Part shown: in pieces, positions 43,121-51,845 of the stretch
How the letters are laid out: every line of letters starts with the position of its first letter
Numbering within the stretch: the stretch's first letter is position 1
Source: Phaeobacter cretensis
GTDB lineage: Bacteria > Pseudomonadota > Alphaproteobacteria > Rhodobacterales > Rhodobacteraceae
NCBI RefSeq assembly: GCF_047372505.1
Contig: NZ_JBKBEU010000001.1
Span: forward strand, 3,534,001 to 3,598,000
DNA: 64,000 bases
Reading direction: 5' to 3'
Program-made: the position numbers and the translations under genes
The notes under the pieces: model-generated
Databases searched by the model: none
What the model saw: only the letters and a program-made list of their open reading frames with translations
What the model was told of the DNA's origin: nothing

Positions 43121-43136
43121 ATTCAAACATGCGAAT
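43121..43136. promoter_or_regulatory. Inverted repeat ATTCA-N6-CGAAT between soxA and soxB
   Basis: ATTCA (43121–43125), a 6-bp spacer and CGAAT (43132–43136) match the plan of the soxX and soxC palindromes with one mismatch. Flanking ATAT on both sides extends the symmetry. It lies 24 bp before the soxB start. Confidence 0.45.
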
Positions 43137-43159
43137 ATATCGTGTGACACAGTGGAAAG

Positions 43160-44866
43160 ATGAACCCAATGATCTCGCGGCGTGATTTCTTGCAGGTCTC
43201 CATGGCAGCTTCGGCGTTGGTTGGCACCTCTGGTTTTGGCAGTTGGGGCCGCTTGGCCGCTCAGCAACGTCTAACTCAAGACCAGCTTTTGCAGTTTGAT
43301 ACTTTTGGCAATATCAGCCTCATTCATGTGACTGATATTCACGCCCAGCTGAAGCCGATCTTTTTCCGCGAACCTTCCGTAAATCTAGGCGTCGGAGCCA
43401 ACAAGGGGCATGTGCCGCATATCACTGGCGCAGATTTCCGCGCGGCCTATGGCATCACGGATGGCAGCCCCTCTGCTTATGCTCTCACTTACAATGACTT
43501 CTCAGCACTTGCGCAGGGCTACGGCCGGGTTGGTGGGCTGGATCGTGTCGCAACCATCATTAACGCAATCCGTGCGGATCGCCCTGATGCCCTGCTGCTG
43601 GATGGTGGGGATACCTGGCATGGTTCCTATACCTGCCACCAGACCGCTGGTCAGGATATGGTTAATGTAATGAACGCCCTGAAGCCGGACGCGATGACCT
43701 TCCATTGGGAATTCACCCTCGGCAGTGAACGGGTGAACGAGATCGTTGAAGGACTGCCGTTTGCCGCGCTTGGGCAGAATATCTTTGATGCGGAATGGGA
43801 TGAGCCAGCAGAACTGTTCAAACCATACAAGTTCTTTGATCGAGGGGGTTCCAAGGTTGCTGTCATAGGTCAGGCCTTCCCCTATATGCCGATTGCAAAC
43901 CCGGGCTGGATGTTCCCGGAGTACTCCTTTGGTATTCGCGACGAACATATGCAGGCCATGGTCGACGAAGTCCGTGCCGAAGGTGCGGATGTTGTTGTTG
44001 TGCTGTCGCACAATGGTTTTGACGTCGATAAAAAAATGGCAGACGTGGTTAGCGGCATTGATGTGATCCTGTCCGGGCACACGCATGACGCGCTGCCAGA
44101 GCCGGTACTGGTAGGGACGACCCATATTATTGCTTCGGGGTCTAACGGGAAATTCGTATCGCGCGTGGATCTGGACGTTCGCGATGGCCAGTTAATGGGG
44201 CTGCAGCACAAACTGATCCCGGTGTTCTCTGATGTAATCACTCCGGACCCTGCGGTTGGCCAGTTGATCAACGAACAACGCGCCCCCTATGAAACGCAGC
44301 TGGCCGAAGTGATCGGTCAGACCGATGCGTTGCTCTATCGTCGTGGTAATTTCAACGGTACTTGGGATGACCTGATCTGCGATGCCTTGCTGAGCGAACG
44401 TGAAGCTGACATTGCCCTATCGCCTGGTGTGCGTTGGGGGCCGTCGCTGCTGCCGGGGGATGACATCACCCGCGAAGACATCTGGAACGTTACTTCCATG
44501 AGCTATGGTGCCGTCTACCGTAATGAAATGACGGGTGAATTCCTGAAGGTAGTGCTGGAAGATGTGGCCGACAATATCTTCAACCCTGATCCATATTATC
44601 AGCAGGGCGGTGATATGGTGCGGGTGGGTGGCATGGGCTATCACATTGATATCACCAAGCCACAGGGCGAGCGGATCAGCAATATGACATTGCTCAAGAC
44701 TGGGGAAGCCATTGATCCGGCAAAGACCTATATTGTGTCGGGCTGGGCCAGCGTCAACGAAGGCACAGAAGGCCCGCAGATTTGGGACGTGGTGGAGGAT
44801 CACATCCGTAGGATGGGTACAGTAACCCTTTCGCCAAATAACTCCGTGCAGGTGTCGGGCGAATAA
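43160..44866 (+). CDS. soxB: SoxB, sulfate thiohydrolase
   Basis: The 568-residue metallophosphoesterase-like enzyme hydrolyses sulfate from SoxY-bound thiosulfonate. A twin-arginine signal SRRDFLQVSMAASALVG starts it. Dimanganese ligands are in HVTDIHAQLKP, LLLDGGDTWHGS, HWEFTLG, VVLSHNGFDVD and LSGHTHDALP. The length is normal. GGAAAG abuts this ATG and is 9 nt before the Met at 43169, so the latter is also a plausible start. The nearest paralogue in the window is the secreted 5'-nucleotidase. Confidence 0.95.
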   Translation: MNPMISRRDFLQVSMAASALVGTSGFGSWGRLAAQQRLTQDQLLQFDTFGNISLIHVTDIHAQLKPIFFREPSVNLGVGANKGHVPHITGADFRAAYGITDGSPSAYALTYNDFSALAQGYGRVGGLDRVATIINAIRADRPDALLLDGGDTWHGSYTCHQTAGQDMVNVMNALKPDAMTFHWEFTLGSERVNEIVEGLPFAALGQNIFDAEWDEPAELFKPYKFFDRGGSKVAVIGQAFPYMPIANPGWMFPEYSFGIRDEHMQAMVDEVRAEGADVVVVLSHNGFDVDKKMADVVSGIDVILSGHTHDALPEPVLVGTTHIIASGSNGKFVSRVDLDVRDGQLMGLQHKLIPVFSDVITPDPAVGQLINEQRAPYETQLAEVIGQTDALLYRRGNFNGTWDDLICDALLSEREADIALSPGVRWGPSLLPGDDITREDIWNVTSMSYGAVYRNEMTGEFLKVVLEDVADNIFNPDPYYQQGGDMVRVGGMGYHIDITKPQGERISNMTLLKTGEAIDPAKTYIVSGWASVNEGTEGPQIWDVVEDHIRRMGTVTLSPNNSVQVSGE

Positions 44867-44899
44867 GCCCGACATCCGTCAAAAATTTTTTGCGCTGAT

Positions 44900-44919
44900 G
44901 AATTCATGTAAGTGAATTC
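44900..44919. promoter_or_regulatory. Palindrome GAATTCA-N6-TGAATTC between soxB and soxC
   Basis: Perfect 7-bp arms flank a 6-bp spacer, 26 bp before the soxC start. It has the same arm core and spacer as the site before soxX (AAATTCA-N6-TGAATTT). An A/T run (AAAAATTTTTT) is just upstream. Confidence 0.6.
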
Positions 44920-44944
44920 TTCGATGTAAGGAGATACAGAAAAG

Positions 44945-46216
44945 ATGAGCGATATATCCAAATCCCAACGCCCCTCACGTCGCCAGTTTCTGGCCGGCGC
45001 TGCCGCTGTTGGGGCAGGGGCTGTCAGCAGCAGCGCTGCAAATGCCGCATCACCAGATCCACTGATCACAGAGGTACAGGACTGGGCCTCAGGTCTGGGG
45101 GATGGTGTGGATGCAACGCCCTATGGGTTGCCCATCGAATATGAGGCGGATGTAGTGCGGCGCAACGTGGAATGGTTGACTGCGGACACTATCAGTTCGA
45201 TCAACTTTACGCCCATTCACGCGCTTGATGGTACGATTACGCCGCAGGGCTGCGCGTTTGAACGCCATCACTCCGGCGCAATTGAACTGCGCAAAAAAGA
45301 CTACCGGTTGATGATCAACGGCCTGGTCGACCGACCTCTGGTCTTTACCTATGCGGATCTGGAACGCTTCCCACGTGAAAACCGCGTTTATTTCTGCGAA
45401 TGTGCAGCGAATTCCGGAATGGAATGGGCTGGTGCACAGCTAAATGGCGCGCAATTCACCCATGGTATGATCCACAATATGGAATACTCCGGTGTGCCGC
45501 TGCGTACGTTGCTGGAGGAGGCGGGCGTAAACCCGGCAGGCAAATGGATCTATGTTGAAGGGGCAGATGCGTCATCCAACGGACGGTCCATCCCGCTTGA
45601 GAAGGCCATGAATGACGTGCTGGTGGCGTTCAAGGCTAACGGCGAGGCGCTGCGCAAGGAGCACGGCTACCCTGTGCGACTGGTCGTGCCGGGCTGGGAA
45701 GGCAATATGTGGATCAAATGGCTGCGCCGTGTCGAGGTGACAGAAGGTCCGATTGAAAGCCGCGAGGAGACGTCAAAATACACAGACACGCTGGCTGATG
45801 GTGTCAGTCGCAAGTGGACATGGGAAATGGACGCGAAATCTGTGGTTACCAGTCCGAGCCCACAATCACCAATCACGCACGGCAAAGGACCATTGGTTGT
45901 ATCGGGGCTGGCTTGGTCAGGCCGCGGGGCCATTACCGGAGTGGATGTTTCGCGCGATGGTGGCAAAACCTGGGAGGAGGCCCGTCTGGCAGCCGCTGGG
46001 ACCGACAAGGCGCTGACCCGTTTCTATCTTGATATCAAATGGGACGGGTCTGAGATGCTGCTGCAAAGCCGCGCACGCGATGCGTCCGGATATGTGCAGC
46101 CGACCAAAGCACAGCTGCGCGAGGTGCGCGGGCTGAACTCAATTTATCACAACAATGCCATCCAGACCTGGTGGGTCAAAGCAAGTGGGGAGGCTGAAAA
46201 TGTCGAAGTTTCCTAA
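44945..46216 (+). CDS. soxC: SoxC, molybdenum subunit of sulfane dehydrogenase
   Basis: The 423-residue enzyme, with SoxD, oxidises the sulfane sulfur on SoxY with six electrons. The Tat signal is SRRQFLAGAAAVGAGA. The Mo-ligating Cys is in YFCECAANSGMEWAG, and the C-terminal dimerisation domain has VVSGLAWSGRGAITGVDVS. Presence of soxCD means complete oxidation to sulfate without sulfur globules. AAGGAGA precedes the start. Its end overlaps soxD by 17 bp. Confidence 0.95.
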   Translation: MSDISKSQRPSRRQFLAGAAAVGAGAVSSSAANAASPDPLITEVQDWASGLGDGVDATPYGLPIEYEADVVRRNVEWLTADTISSINFTPIHALDGTITPQGCAFERHHSGAIELRKKDYRLMINGLVDRPLVFTYADLERFPRENRVYFCECAANSGMEWAGAQLNGAQFTHGMIHNMEYSGVPLRTLLEEAGVNPAGKWIYVEGADASSNGRSIPLEKAMNDVLVAFKANGEALRKEHGYPVRLVVPGWEGNMWIKWLRRVEVTEGPIESREETSKYTDTLADGVSRKWTWEMDAKSVVTSPSPQSPITHGKGPLVVSGLAWSGRGAITGVDVSRDGGKTWEEARLAAAGTDKALTRFYLDIKWDGSEMLLQSRARDASGYVQPTKAQLREVRGLNSIYHNNAIQTWWVKASGEAENVEVS

Positions 46217-47267
46217 GGCAATCGCGATGACTGCGGTCGCATTGGCATTGGCAGTTCCTGCCGCAGCAGAAAAATACAACCTTGGTCGCTTGGCCTTGCC
46301 GGAAGAAGTCGCGGCTTGGAATCTGGATGTTGCACCCGATGGTACAGGTCTTCCCGAGGGTTCTGGTGATGTGCTTGTCGGGGAAGAGGTCTTTGCTGAG
46401 AAATGCGCGGTCTGCCATGGGGATTTTGCCGAAGGTGTTGGCAACTGGCCCAAATTGGCGGGCGGGCAGGACACATTGGACCATGATGATCCGCTAAAAA
46501 CCGTAGGCAGCTACTGGCCCTATCTCTCGACGACATGGGATTATGTGAACCGCTCAATGCCGTTTGGTGACGCGCAATCGCTCACCCCGGATGAGGTCTA
46601 CGCAATCGTAGCATATATCCTCTATTCCAATGATCTGGTCGAGGATGATTTTGTACTATCAAAAGCCAGCTTTGCCGATGTGCAATTGCCGAATGCCGAT
46701 GGGTTCATTCTGGACGACAGGGAGACTTCAGAGGCGCATTTTTGGACCGCAAAGCCGTGTATGGAGAACTGCAAGGATAACGTCGAAATCACCATGCGTG
46801 CGCGTGTTTTGGATGTCACCCCAGAGGAAGCGGTGACAGCGGCACAAGCCGTCACGCAGGAGCCATCAGCCGAAGCAAGCACGGAGGTCGAAACTCAGCC
46901 GAAAGTCGAACCACCGGTCGCGGAGGTGGTCACAGCACTTGATCCGGAATTGGTCGCCAAGGGGGAGAAGACCTTCAGAAAGTGCAAAGCCTGTCATCAG
47001 ATTGGTGAGGGAGCGAAATCCAAAACTGGCCCAATCCTGAATGGCATAATTGGCGCGCCTGCAGCGCGCGTCGAAGGGTTCCGATACTCGAAGGCAATGA
47101 AAGCTGCTGGAGAGGATGGTTTGGTTTGGGATGAGGCAGAACTTGCCGCATTTCTGGCCAAGCCCAAGAAATACATGAAGGGCACTAAAATGGCGTTTTC
47201 CGGGCTCAGGAAAGAGGCTGAGATTGAAGCGATTATTGCCTATCTTAAAGCGGCAACCACTGAATAA
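46200..47267 (+). CDS. soxD: SoxD, dihaem cytochrome c subunit of sulfane dehydrogenase
   Basis: The 355-residue protein has a signal peptide (MSKFPKAIAMTAVALALAVPAAA) and two cytochrome domains with CAVCH at 69–73 and CKACH at 262–266, joined by an Ala/Glu/Pro linker at ~212–245. It accepts electrons from SoxC. GGGAGG precedes the ATG, which lies within the last codons of soxC. It is the last sox gene here. Confidence 0.94.
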   Translation: MSKFPKAIAMTAVALALAVPAAAEKYNLGRLALPEEVAAWNLDVAPDGTGLPEGSGDVLVGEEVFAEKCAVCHGDFAEGVGNWPKLAGGQDTLDHDDPLKTVGSYWPYLSTTWDYVNRSMPFGDAQSLTPDEVYAIVAYILYSNDLVEDDFVLSKASFADVQLPNADGFILDDRETSEAHFWTAKPCMENCKDNVEITMRARVLDVTPEEAVTAAQAVTQEPSAEASTEVETQPKVEPPVAEVVTALDPELVAKGEKTFRKCKACHQIGEGAKSKTGPILNGIIGAPAARVEGFRYSKAMKAAGEDGLVWDEAELAAFLAKPKKYMKGTKMAFSGLRKEAEIEAIIAYLKAATTE

Positions 47268-47302
47268 TAGCTTGAGAATTGCTGGGTGGAGAACCCTCTG
47301 AG

Positions 47303-47336
47303 ACACCCTCGTGCAATCTGTTGCGAGGGTGTTTTG
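47303..47336 (+). terminator. Intrinsic terminator of the sox operon
   Basis: ACACCCTCG (47303–47311) and CGAGGGTGT (47324–47332) form a perfect 9-bp stem with a 12-nt loop followed by TTTT. It lies 35 bp past the soxD stop and separates the sox genes from the Hsp70-family gene. Confidence 0.88.
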
Positions 47337-47438
47337 CATACAGGGAAATAATTCCACTCTTGAGGCTCGGCGAGCACTTGTTTTGCCGAGCCCCTTCGGA
47401 TAATCACGCCGGTTCTTTCTCTGCGACAGGTGCCCGAT

Positions 47439-48689
47439 ATGACACATCCCAACACCCTCGGTATCGACTTTGGCACCTCTAATTCTGCGGCTGGTGTCGC
47501 GGTCAATGGCCGACCTTGGTTGATTGAGGTCGAGGCGGGTGAAACCACATTGCCGACGGCTGTGTTCTTTGATCCTGACAGTCGTCGCATGAACATCGGG
47601 CGACGCGCAACGCGCGCGTTGATCAACGGGAACGAGGGTCGTTTCATGCGTGCATTGAAGAGCCTGCTCGGCACGCCTTTGATGCATGAAAGGCGCCGTT
47701 TGAATGGTGAAATGATTGATTTCGTGACCATTATTGCCCGCTTTCTGGCGGAACTGAAGGCGCGAGCCGAAAGCGCAACTGGCCAAACCTATACTCACGC
47801 GCTATCGGGCCGCCCGGTGCTGTTCCACAGTAAAGATGCCGCCCGCAACGCTAAGGCGGAGGTGGATTTGCGCGCTTGCTACCTTGCGGCGGGGTTTGAA
47901 GATGTGCGTTTCATGCTGGAACCCGAAGCCGCTTTGCGGTCGGCACAGGCACGCCCCGGCATTGGTCTGATTGTAGATATCGGTGGTGGTACGTCGGACT
48001 TTACCGCTTTTGATCAGGCGCAGGATGGGCAGGCACGAATTCTGGCGTCGCACGGTGTGCGGTTAGGTGGTACCGATTTTGACCGCCAGCTGAGCATTGA
48101 TCACGTGATGCCGCTTTTGGGGCGGGGAAGTGCCATTCGTAACAGCTTCGGCGGTGGCAGCCTGCCTGCACCTAACCGGCTGTTTAATGAACTGGCGACC
48201 TGGCAGATGATCCCCTTTCTCTATGCTGTGGACAGCCGACGGGCGGCGAAGGATCTTGCACGCAATGCAGAAGAGCCTGAGAAACTCGCCCGTCTTGTTT
48301 CGGTACTGGAGGATGAACTGGGCCATGATCTGGCCTTTGCCGTTGAGCGAGGCAAAATCGCCGCGAACCAACCTGATCAGTCGCGCGCGATGATCGATCT
48401 AAAAATCCTCGAGCCGGGCCTGTCGGTGTTGCTGAAAAACGAATGTCTTGAGCAGAGCCTGTCTGCGGATGTTGCCGAGATCACGGCCTGCGCTGAGGAA
48501 ACACTTAAACGCGCAGATCTGACCGGAGATCAAGTGTCGCGCGTGGTTCTTGTCGGTGGCTCGGCGCTGCTGGCAGGGGTTCAACATCAGATGCAGCAGC
48601 TCTGCCCAAGGGCGGAGCTATATACCGAGAACGCGATGACAGCCGTGGCGGATGGTCTCGCACTTGCTGCTGACAGCGCATTCGCCTGA
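47439..48689 (+). CDS. Hsp70-family protein (YegD-like)
   Basis: The 416-residue protein has the actin/Hsp70 ATPase motifs LGIDFGTSNSAAGVA (phosphate 1), LIVDIGGGTSDFTAFD (phosphate 2) and VVLVGGSALLAG (adenosine). It lacks the C-terminal substrate-binding domain of DnaK, as in YegD. It may be a specialised chaperone-like ATPase with an unknown client. AGG lies 8 nt before the ATG at 47439; a GTG at 47430 is the longer choice. It is separated from sox by a terminator, so functional linkage is doubtful. Confidence 0.87.
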   Translation: MTHPNTLGIDFGTSNSAAGVAVNGRPWLIEVEAGETTLPTAVFFDPDSRRMNIGRRATRALINGNEGRFMRALKSLLGTPLMHERRRLNGEMIDFVTIIARFLAELKARAESATGQTYTHALSGRPVLFHSKDAARNAKAEVDLRACYLAAGFEDVRFMLEPEAALRSAQARPGIGLIVDIGGGTSDFTAFDQAQDGQARILASHGVRLGGTDFDRQLSIDHVMPLLGRGSAIRNSFGGGSLPAPNRLFNELATWQMIPFLYAVDSRRAAKDLARNAEEPEKLARLVSVLEDELGHDLAFAVERGKIAANQPDQSRAMIDLKILEPGLSVLLKNECLEQSLSADVAEITACAEETLKRADLTGDQVSRVVLVGGSALLAGVQHQMQQLCPRAELYTENAMTAVADGLALAADSAFA

Positions 48690-48824
48690 CAGAAGGCTTT
48701 GGCGGAGCCGCTGAGACACCCCATGTGTCGCCACGAGTAGCGGATATCCAGCGCGATGGCTGGTTTTGCCACGAGTTTCGGATAGACTGAGGGTCCATTT
48801 CCCAAGCGTTGGATCCGGTTCCCT

Positions 48825-49709
48825 ATGATTTCCCAGTTGTTTCGCCCGTTCTCTCCGAATTCTGTTCGTCATCATCTTTCCGATGGGGGCGGGAGCAAAC
48901 CAGCCCGCCGACAGTCCGCGACGGCTCTGATTGTTGGTGCGCTCCTTTGTGGCCTGCCGCAAATTGCGACGGCGGCGTCGTGTGGCAATACCTCATCTGG
49001 GTTCGAGGCGTGGAAGAGCGGTTTCGCTAAGGAAGCAAAGCGCGCAGGCGTGCGACAGGCCGGGTTAACTGCGCTGGCCTCTACCACATATGCCCGTCGT
49101 ACAATCGCTGCCGACCGTAACCAGAAGAGCTTTCGGTATTCTCTGGACAAATTCATGCAGGTCCGAGGCGCTAATACAATCATCGCCCAGGGCCGTAAGC
49201 GAAAGGCACGCAACTCCGAGTTCTTTGCCGCACTAGAGCGAAAGTATGGCGTGCCTGCGGGGATCCTGATTGCCATTCATGGCATGGAAACGGCGTTTGG
49301 CAATTACATGGGAGACAGCAAGGTCGTGTCCGCCATTGTGACGTTGACCTATGATTGTCGCCGATCTGATTTCTTCAAACCCCATGCGCTTGGGGCTCTG
49401 AAGCTGGTTGATCGCGGGGCAATCACCGGCGCTACCAAAGGTGCCAAACATGGAGAACTGGGTCATACCCAGTTTCTGCCCGGCAATGCGCTCAACTACG
49501 GGGTCGATTGGGACGGCAACGGCCGGGTCGATTTGTACAAAATGGGAGATGCCCTGGCCTCCACTGCATATTTCCTACGAAAGAAAGGTTGGAAACCGGG
49601 GCGTGGCTATCAGCAGGGGGAACCCAACTATCGGGTCTTGAAGGAATGGAATGCTGCAACTGTATACCAGCAGTCACTGGCCATTATGGGGCGCAAGATC
49701 GATGGTTAG
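48825..49709 (+). CDS. Lytic murein transglycosylase, MltB-like
   Basis: The 294-residue protein cleaves peptidoglycan glycan strands. A long polar N-terminus precedes the hydrophobic signal ATALIVGALLCGLPQIATAASC. The transglycosylase domain has the catalytic Glu in IHGMETAFGNYMG, followed by LGHTQFLPGNALNYGVDWDG. The DALASTAYFLRKKGWKPG segment is typical of the family. Peptidoglycan-binding repeats are absent. It is likely monocistronic. Confidence 0.88.
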   Translation: MISQLFRPFSPNSVRHHLSDGGGSKPARRQSATALIVGALLCGLPQIATAASCGNTSSGFEAWKSGFAKEAKRAGVRQAGLTALASTTYARRTIAADRNQKSFRYSLDKFMQVRGANTIIAQGRKRKARNSEFFAALERKYGVPAGILIAIHGMETAFGNYMGDSKVVSAIVTLTYDCRRSDFFKPHALGALKLVDRGAITGATKGAKHGELGHTQFLPGNALNYGVDWDGNGRVDLYKMGDALASTAYFLRKKGWKPGRGYQQGEPNYRVLKEWNAATVYQQSLAIMGRKIDG

Positions 49710-49739
49710 GCGATCATGGCTATCAGAGACTGAATAGGG

Positions 49740-49774
49740 CGCTCCGATAGGAGGGCTTGGGCCCAGGTGGAGCG
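49740..49774. terminator. Hairpin between convergent transglycosylase and GlxA-type genes
   Basis: CGCTCC (49740–49745) pairs with GGAGCG (49769–49774), enclosing a CTTGGGCCCAGG palindrome. No T-run follows on either strand, so termination is uncertain. Confidence 0.3.
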
Positions 49775-49793
49775 GGCACTTGAAGGAATATGA

Positions 49794-50801
49794 TCAATTC
49801 CAGCCTTTGCGGAAAAAGTGTGGGCTGGCACCAAACTTGCGTTTGAACTGGCGAGAGAAATGCGTGGCGCTGTTGAATCCGGACGCCAGCGCGATCTCGG
49901 TCACTGACATGGATGTTTCATTCATCAGGGCAAAGGCATGGCTAAGCCGCATATCGAAATAGACATGCATTGGGCTTTGATCCAGATAGCGGGCAAACAA
50001 CCGCTCCAACTGGCGGCGCGAGATGTCTAGCTTATCGCATAGGCCCCCGATGGACAGTGGTTCTTCAATCGACTCCTGCATCAGTTGCAGCGCATTCAAC
50101 AGGCGTTGATTGCGGCTTCCGATGGCGACCGCATAGTTGGATTTCTGTGGGGTGGTCTGCCCACCTGTGCGTACATGCAGGCACATGTCGGCCACGATAA
50201 TGGCCAATTGCTTGCCATGGCGATCTTCGATCAGATTTAGCATCATGTCAGTAGCGGCATTTCCACCCCCACATGTCATCAGCGTATCACTGATCTCGAA
50301 GATCCGCGGAGACGGGAGCAGATCTGGATAGCGTTCAATAAAACCGGGTTGGTTTTCCCAATGCAGGGTGAACCTGTGATCGCCAAGAAGCCCGGCCTGT
50401 GCCAGCGCAAAAGCGCCTGTGCAGATCCCTCCAATGGACCGTCCAAAACGACGTTCGCGTCGCAGCCAATTCAGCACTGCGTCGTTCGCCGCATTCTGCG
50501 GCTCGACCCCGGAGCAGACAAAGGCGAGGGAATCCCCGGGCAGTTGTCCCATCGGTAGGTCCGGCGTGATGGTCATTCCGTTAGAACATTGGATGGGTGT
50601 GCCGTCAGGCGTCATGACATACCAGCGATAAAGCTGAGTATTTGTAACTTGATTGGCAATGCGCAAAGGCTCGACCGCGGCCGCGATTGGCAACAACGTC
50701 GCTTTGGGCAAAAGCAGAAAGTAAAAATCCTGCCGCTTACCGTCAAATGGGATCGTCAGATTGGCCGACGCTCTTTTTTGCACAAAATAATCGTCAATCA
50801 T
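49794..50801 (-). CDS. GlxA-family transcriptional regulator (DJ-1/PfpI plus AraC HTH)
   Basis: The 335-residue regulator has an N-terminal DJ-1/PfpI-like domain (FYFLLLPKATLLPIAAAVEPLR; conserved Cys in IGGICTGAFALAQAGLLG) and a C-terminal AraC double HTH (LSIGGLCDKLDISRRQLERLF and MSVTEIALASGFNSATHFSRQFK). Members regulate amino-acid, betaine, carnitine or arginine catabolism. No target gene is adjacent, as neighbours are a transglycosylase and clpP. AGG about 8 nt before the ATG supports the start. Confidence 0.9.
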   Translation of the reverse strand: MIDDYFVQKRASANLTIPFDGKRQDFYFLLLPKATLLPIAAAVEPLRIANQVTNTQLYRWYVMTPDGTPIQCSNGMTITPDLPMGQLPGDSLAFVCSGVEPQNAANDAVLNWLRRERRFGRSIGGICTGAFALAQAGLLGDHRFTLHWENQPGFIERYPDLLPSPRIFEISDTLMTCGGGNAATDMMLNLIEDRHGKQLAIIVADMCLHVRTGGQTTPQKSNYAVAIGSRNQRLLNALQLMQESIEEPLSIGGLCDKLDISRRQLERLFARYLDQSPMHVYFDMRLSHAFALMNETSMSVTEIALASGFNSATHFSRQFKRKFGASPHFFRKGWN

Positions 50802-51071
50802 GTCGGGAACCTGTAACGCGCCGGTTTCGGTTGGGTCAGAATACTGTGGTAGTTAACCCCGATCCCCCGCTTTCATCCATCAGTTTGCGACGGCGAGACG
50901 ACGGTTTTCGACCACAACACGACTGTTTGCGCCATCGGCGTGTATCCAGTGATGGCACAGAGAAAAGCAAAAACAATTGCCGGCCCTTGCAGCCCAAATG
51001 TGCCGGTACTAAGACTCAGGTAATACTCAGTCGGTTATGATGCCGATACAATTCAAAGCAGGCAGGTCAAT

Positions 51072-51704
51072 ATGGTCGATCCAAGAGAAACATACATGAA
51101 CACGCTGGTGCCGATGGTGGTGGAACAGACCAGCCGCGGCGAACGCGCCTATGATATCTTTTCCCGCCTGCTAAAAGAGCGGATCATTTTCCTGAATGGT
51201 CCGGTGCATGATGGGATGAGTTCACTGATCGTGGCCCAGCTGCTGCACCTTGAGGCGGAAAACCCATCGAAAGAGATTTCGATGTATATCAACAGTCCCG
51301 GCGGCGTTGTGACCTCGGGCCTGTCGATCTACGACACCATGCAGTACATCAAACCCAAGGTTTCAACATTGGTGATTGGCCAGGCCGCGTCCATGGGCTC
51401 GCTGCTGTTGACAGCAGGTGAAGCCGGGATGCGTTTCTCGCTGCCCAACAGCCGGGTTATGGTGCACCAACCGTCTGGCGGCTTTCAGGGTCAGGCAACG
51501 GATATCATGATCCATGCCGAAGAAACCCTGAAGTTGAAAAAGCGTCTGAATGAAATCTACGTGAAGCACACAGGTCAGGAATACGACAAAATCGTTGATG
51601 CGCTGGAGCGCGACAACTTTATGTCACCTGAAGACGCAAAAGAATTCGGACTGATCGACGAAATCGTCGAAAACCGCAGCAAGCTGGACCAAGAGGAAAG
51701 CTGA
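51072..51704 (+). CDS. clpP: ATP-dependent Clp protease proteolytic subunit
   Basis: The 210-residue serine protease forms the tetradecameric barrel that degrades proteins delivered by ClpX or ClpA. The catalytic Ser is at about 107 in IGQAASMGSLLL and His at about 132 in RVMVHQPSGG; Gly-rich INSPGGVVTSG is conserved. The N-terminus MVDPRETYMNTLVPMVVEQTSRGERAYDI is typical of alphaproteobacteria. It is followed by clpX after 141 bp. No trigger-factor gene precedes it. Confidence 0.96.
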   Translation: MVDPRETYMNTLVPMVVEQTSRGERAYDIFSRLLKERIIFLNGPVHDGMSSLIVAQLLHLEAENPSKEISMYINSPGGVVTSGLSIYDTMQYIKPKVSTLVIGQAASMGSLLLTAGEAGMRFSLPNSRVMVHQPSGGFQGQATDIMIHAEETLKLKKRLNEIYVKHTGQEYDKIVDALERDNFMSPEDAKEFGLIDEIVENRSKLDQEES

Positions 51705-51724
51705 TCGGCGGTGCAAGCTGATAG

Positions 51725-51752
51725 GTGTGTCCCGTTATCAATTGGGGCACAC
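51725..51752 (+). promoter_or_regulatory. Hairpin in the clpP–clpX gap
   Basis: GTGTGTCCC (51725–51733) pairs with GGGGCACAC (51744–51752) with one G–T pair and a 10-nt loop, followed only by TTTG. It starts 21 bp past clpP and could act as a leaky terminator or as an mRNA-stability element that sets the clpP:clpX ratio. Confidence 0.45.
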
Positions 51753-51845
51753 TTTGCGATTGTGGCGCTTGTGCCTGTGGCATAAGCTGCCAATATTACG
51801 GGTGGCGCAGGAGGCGCATGCACGCCCCGGACGGAAAGGTAGACC

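Noticed and set aside
46866..47798. 310-codon minus-strand frame across soxD, the terminator and the Hsp70 gene
   Set aside because: Antisense to soxD and the Hsp70-family gene and reads through the strong sox terminator.
47439..48689. Hsp70-family protein as part of the sox system
   Set aside because: A strong terminator lies between soxD and this gene, and its motifs give no link to sulfur metabolism.
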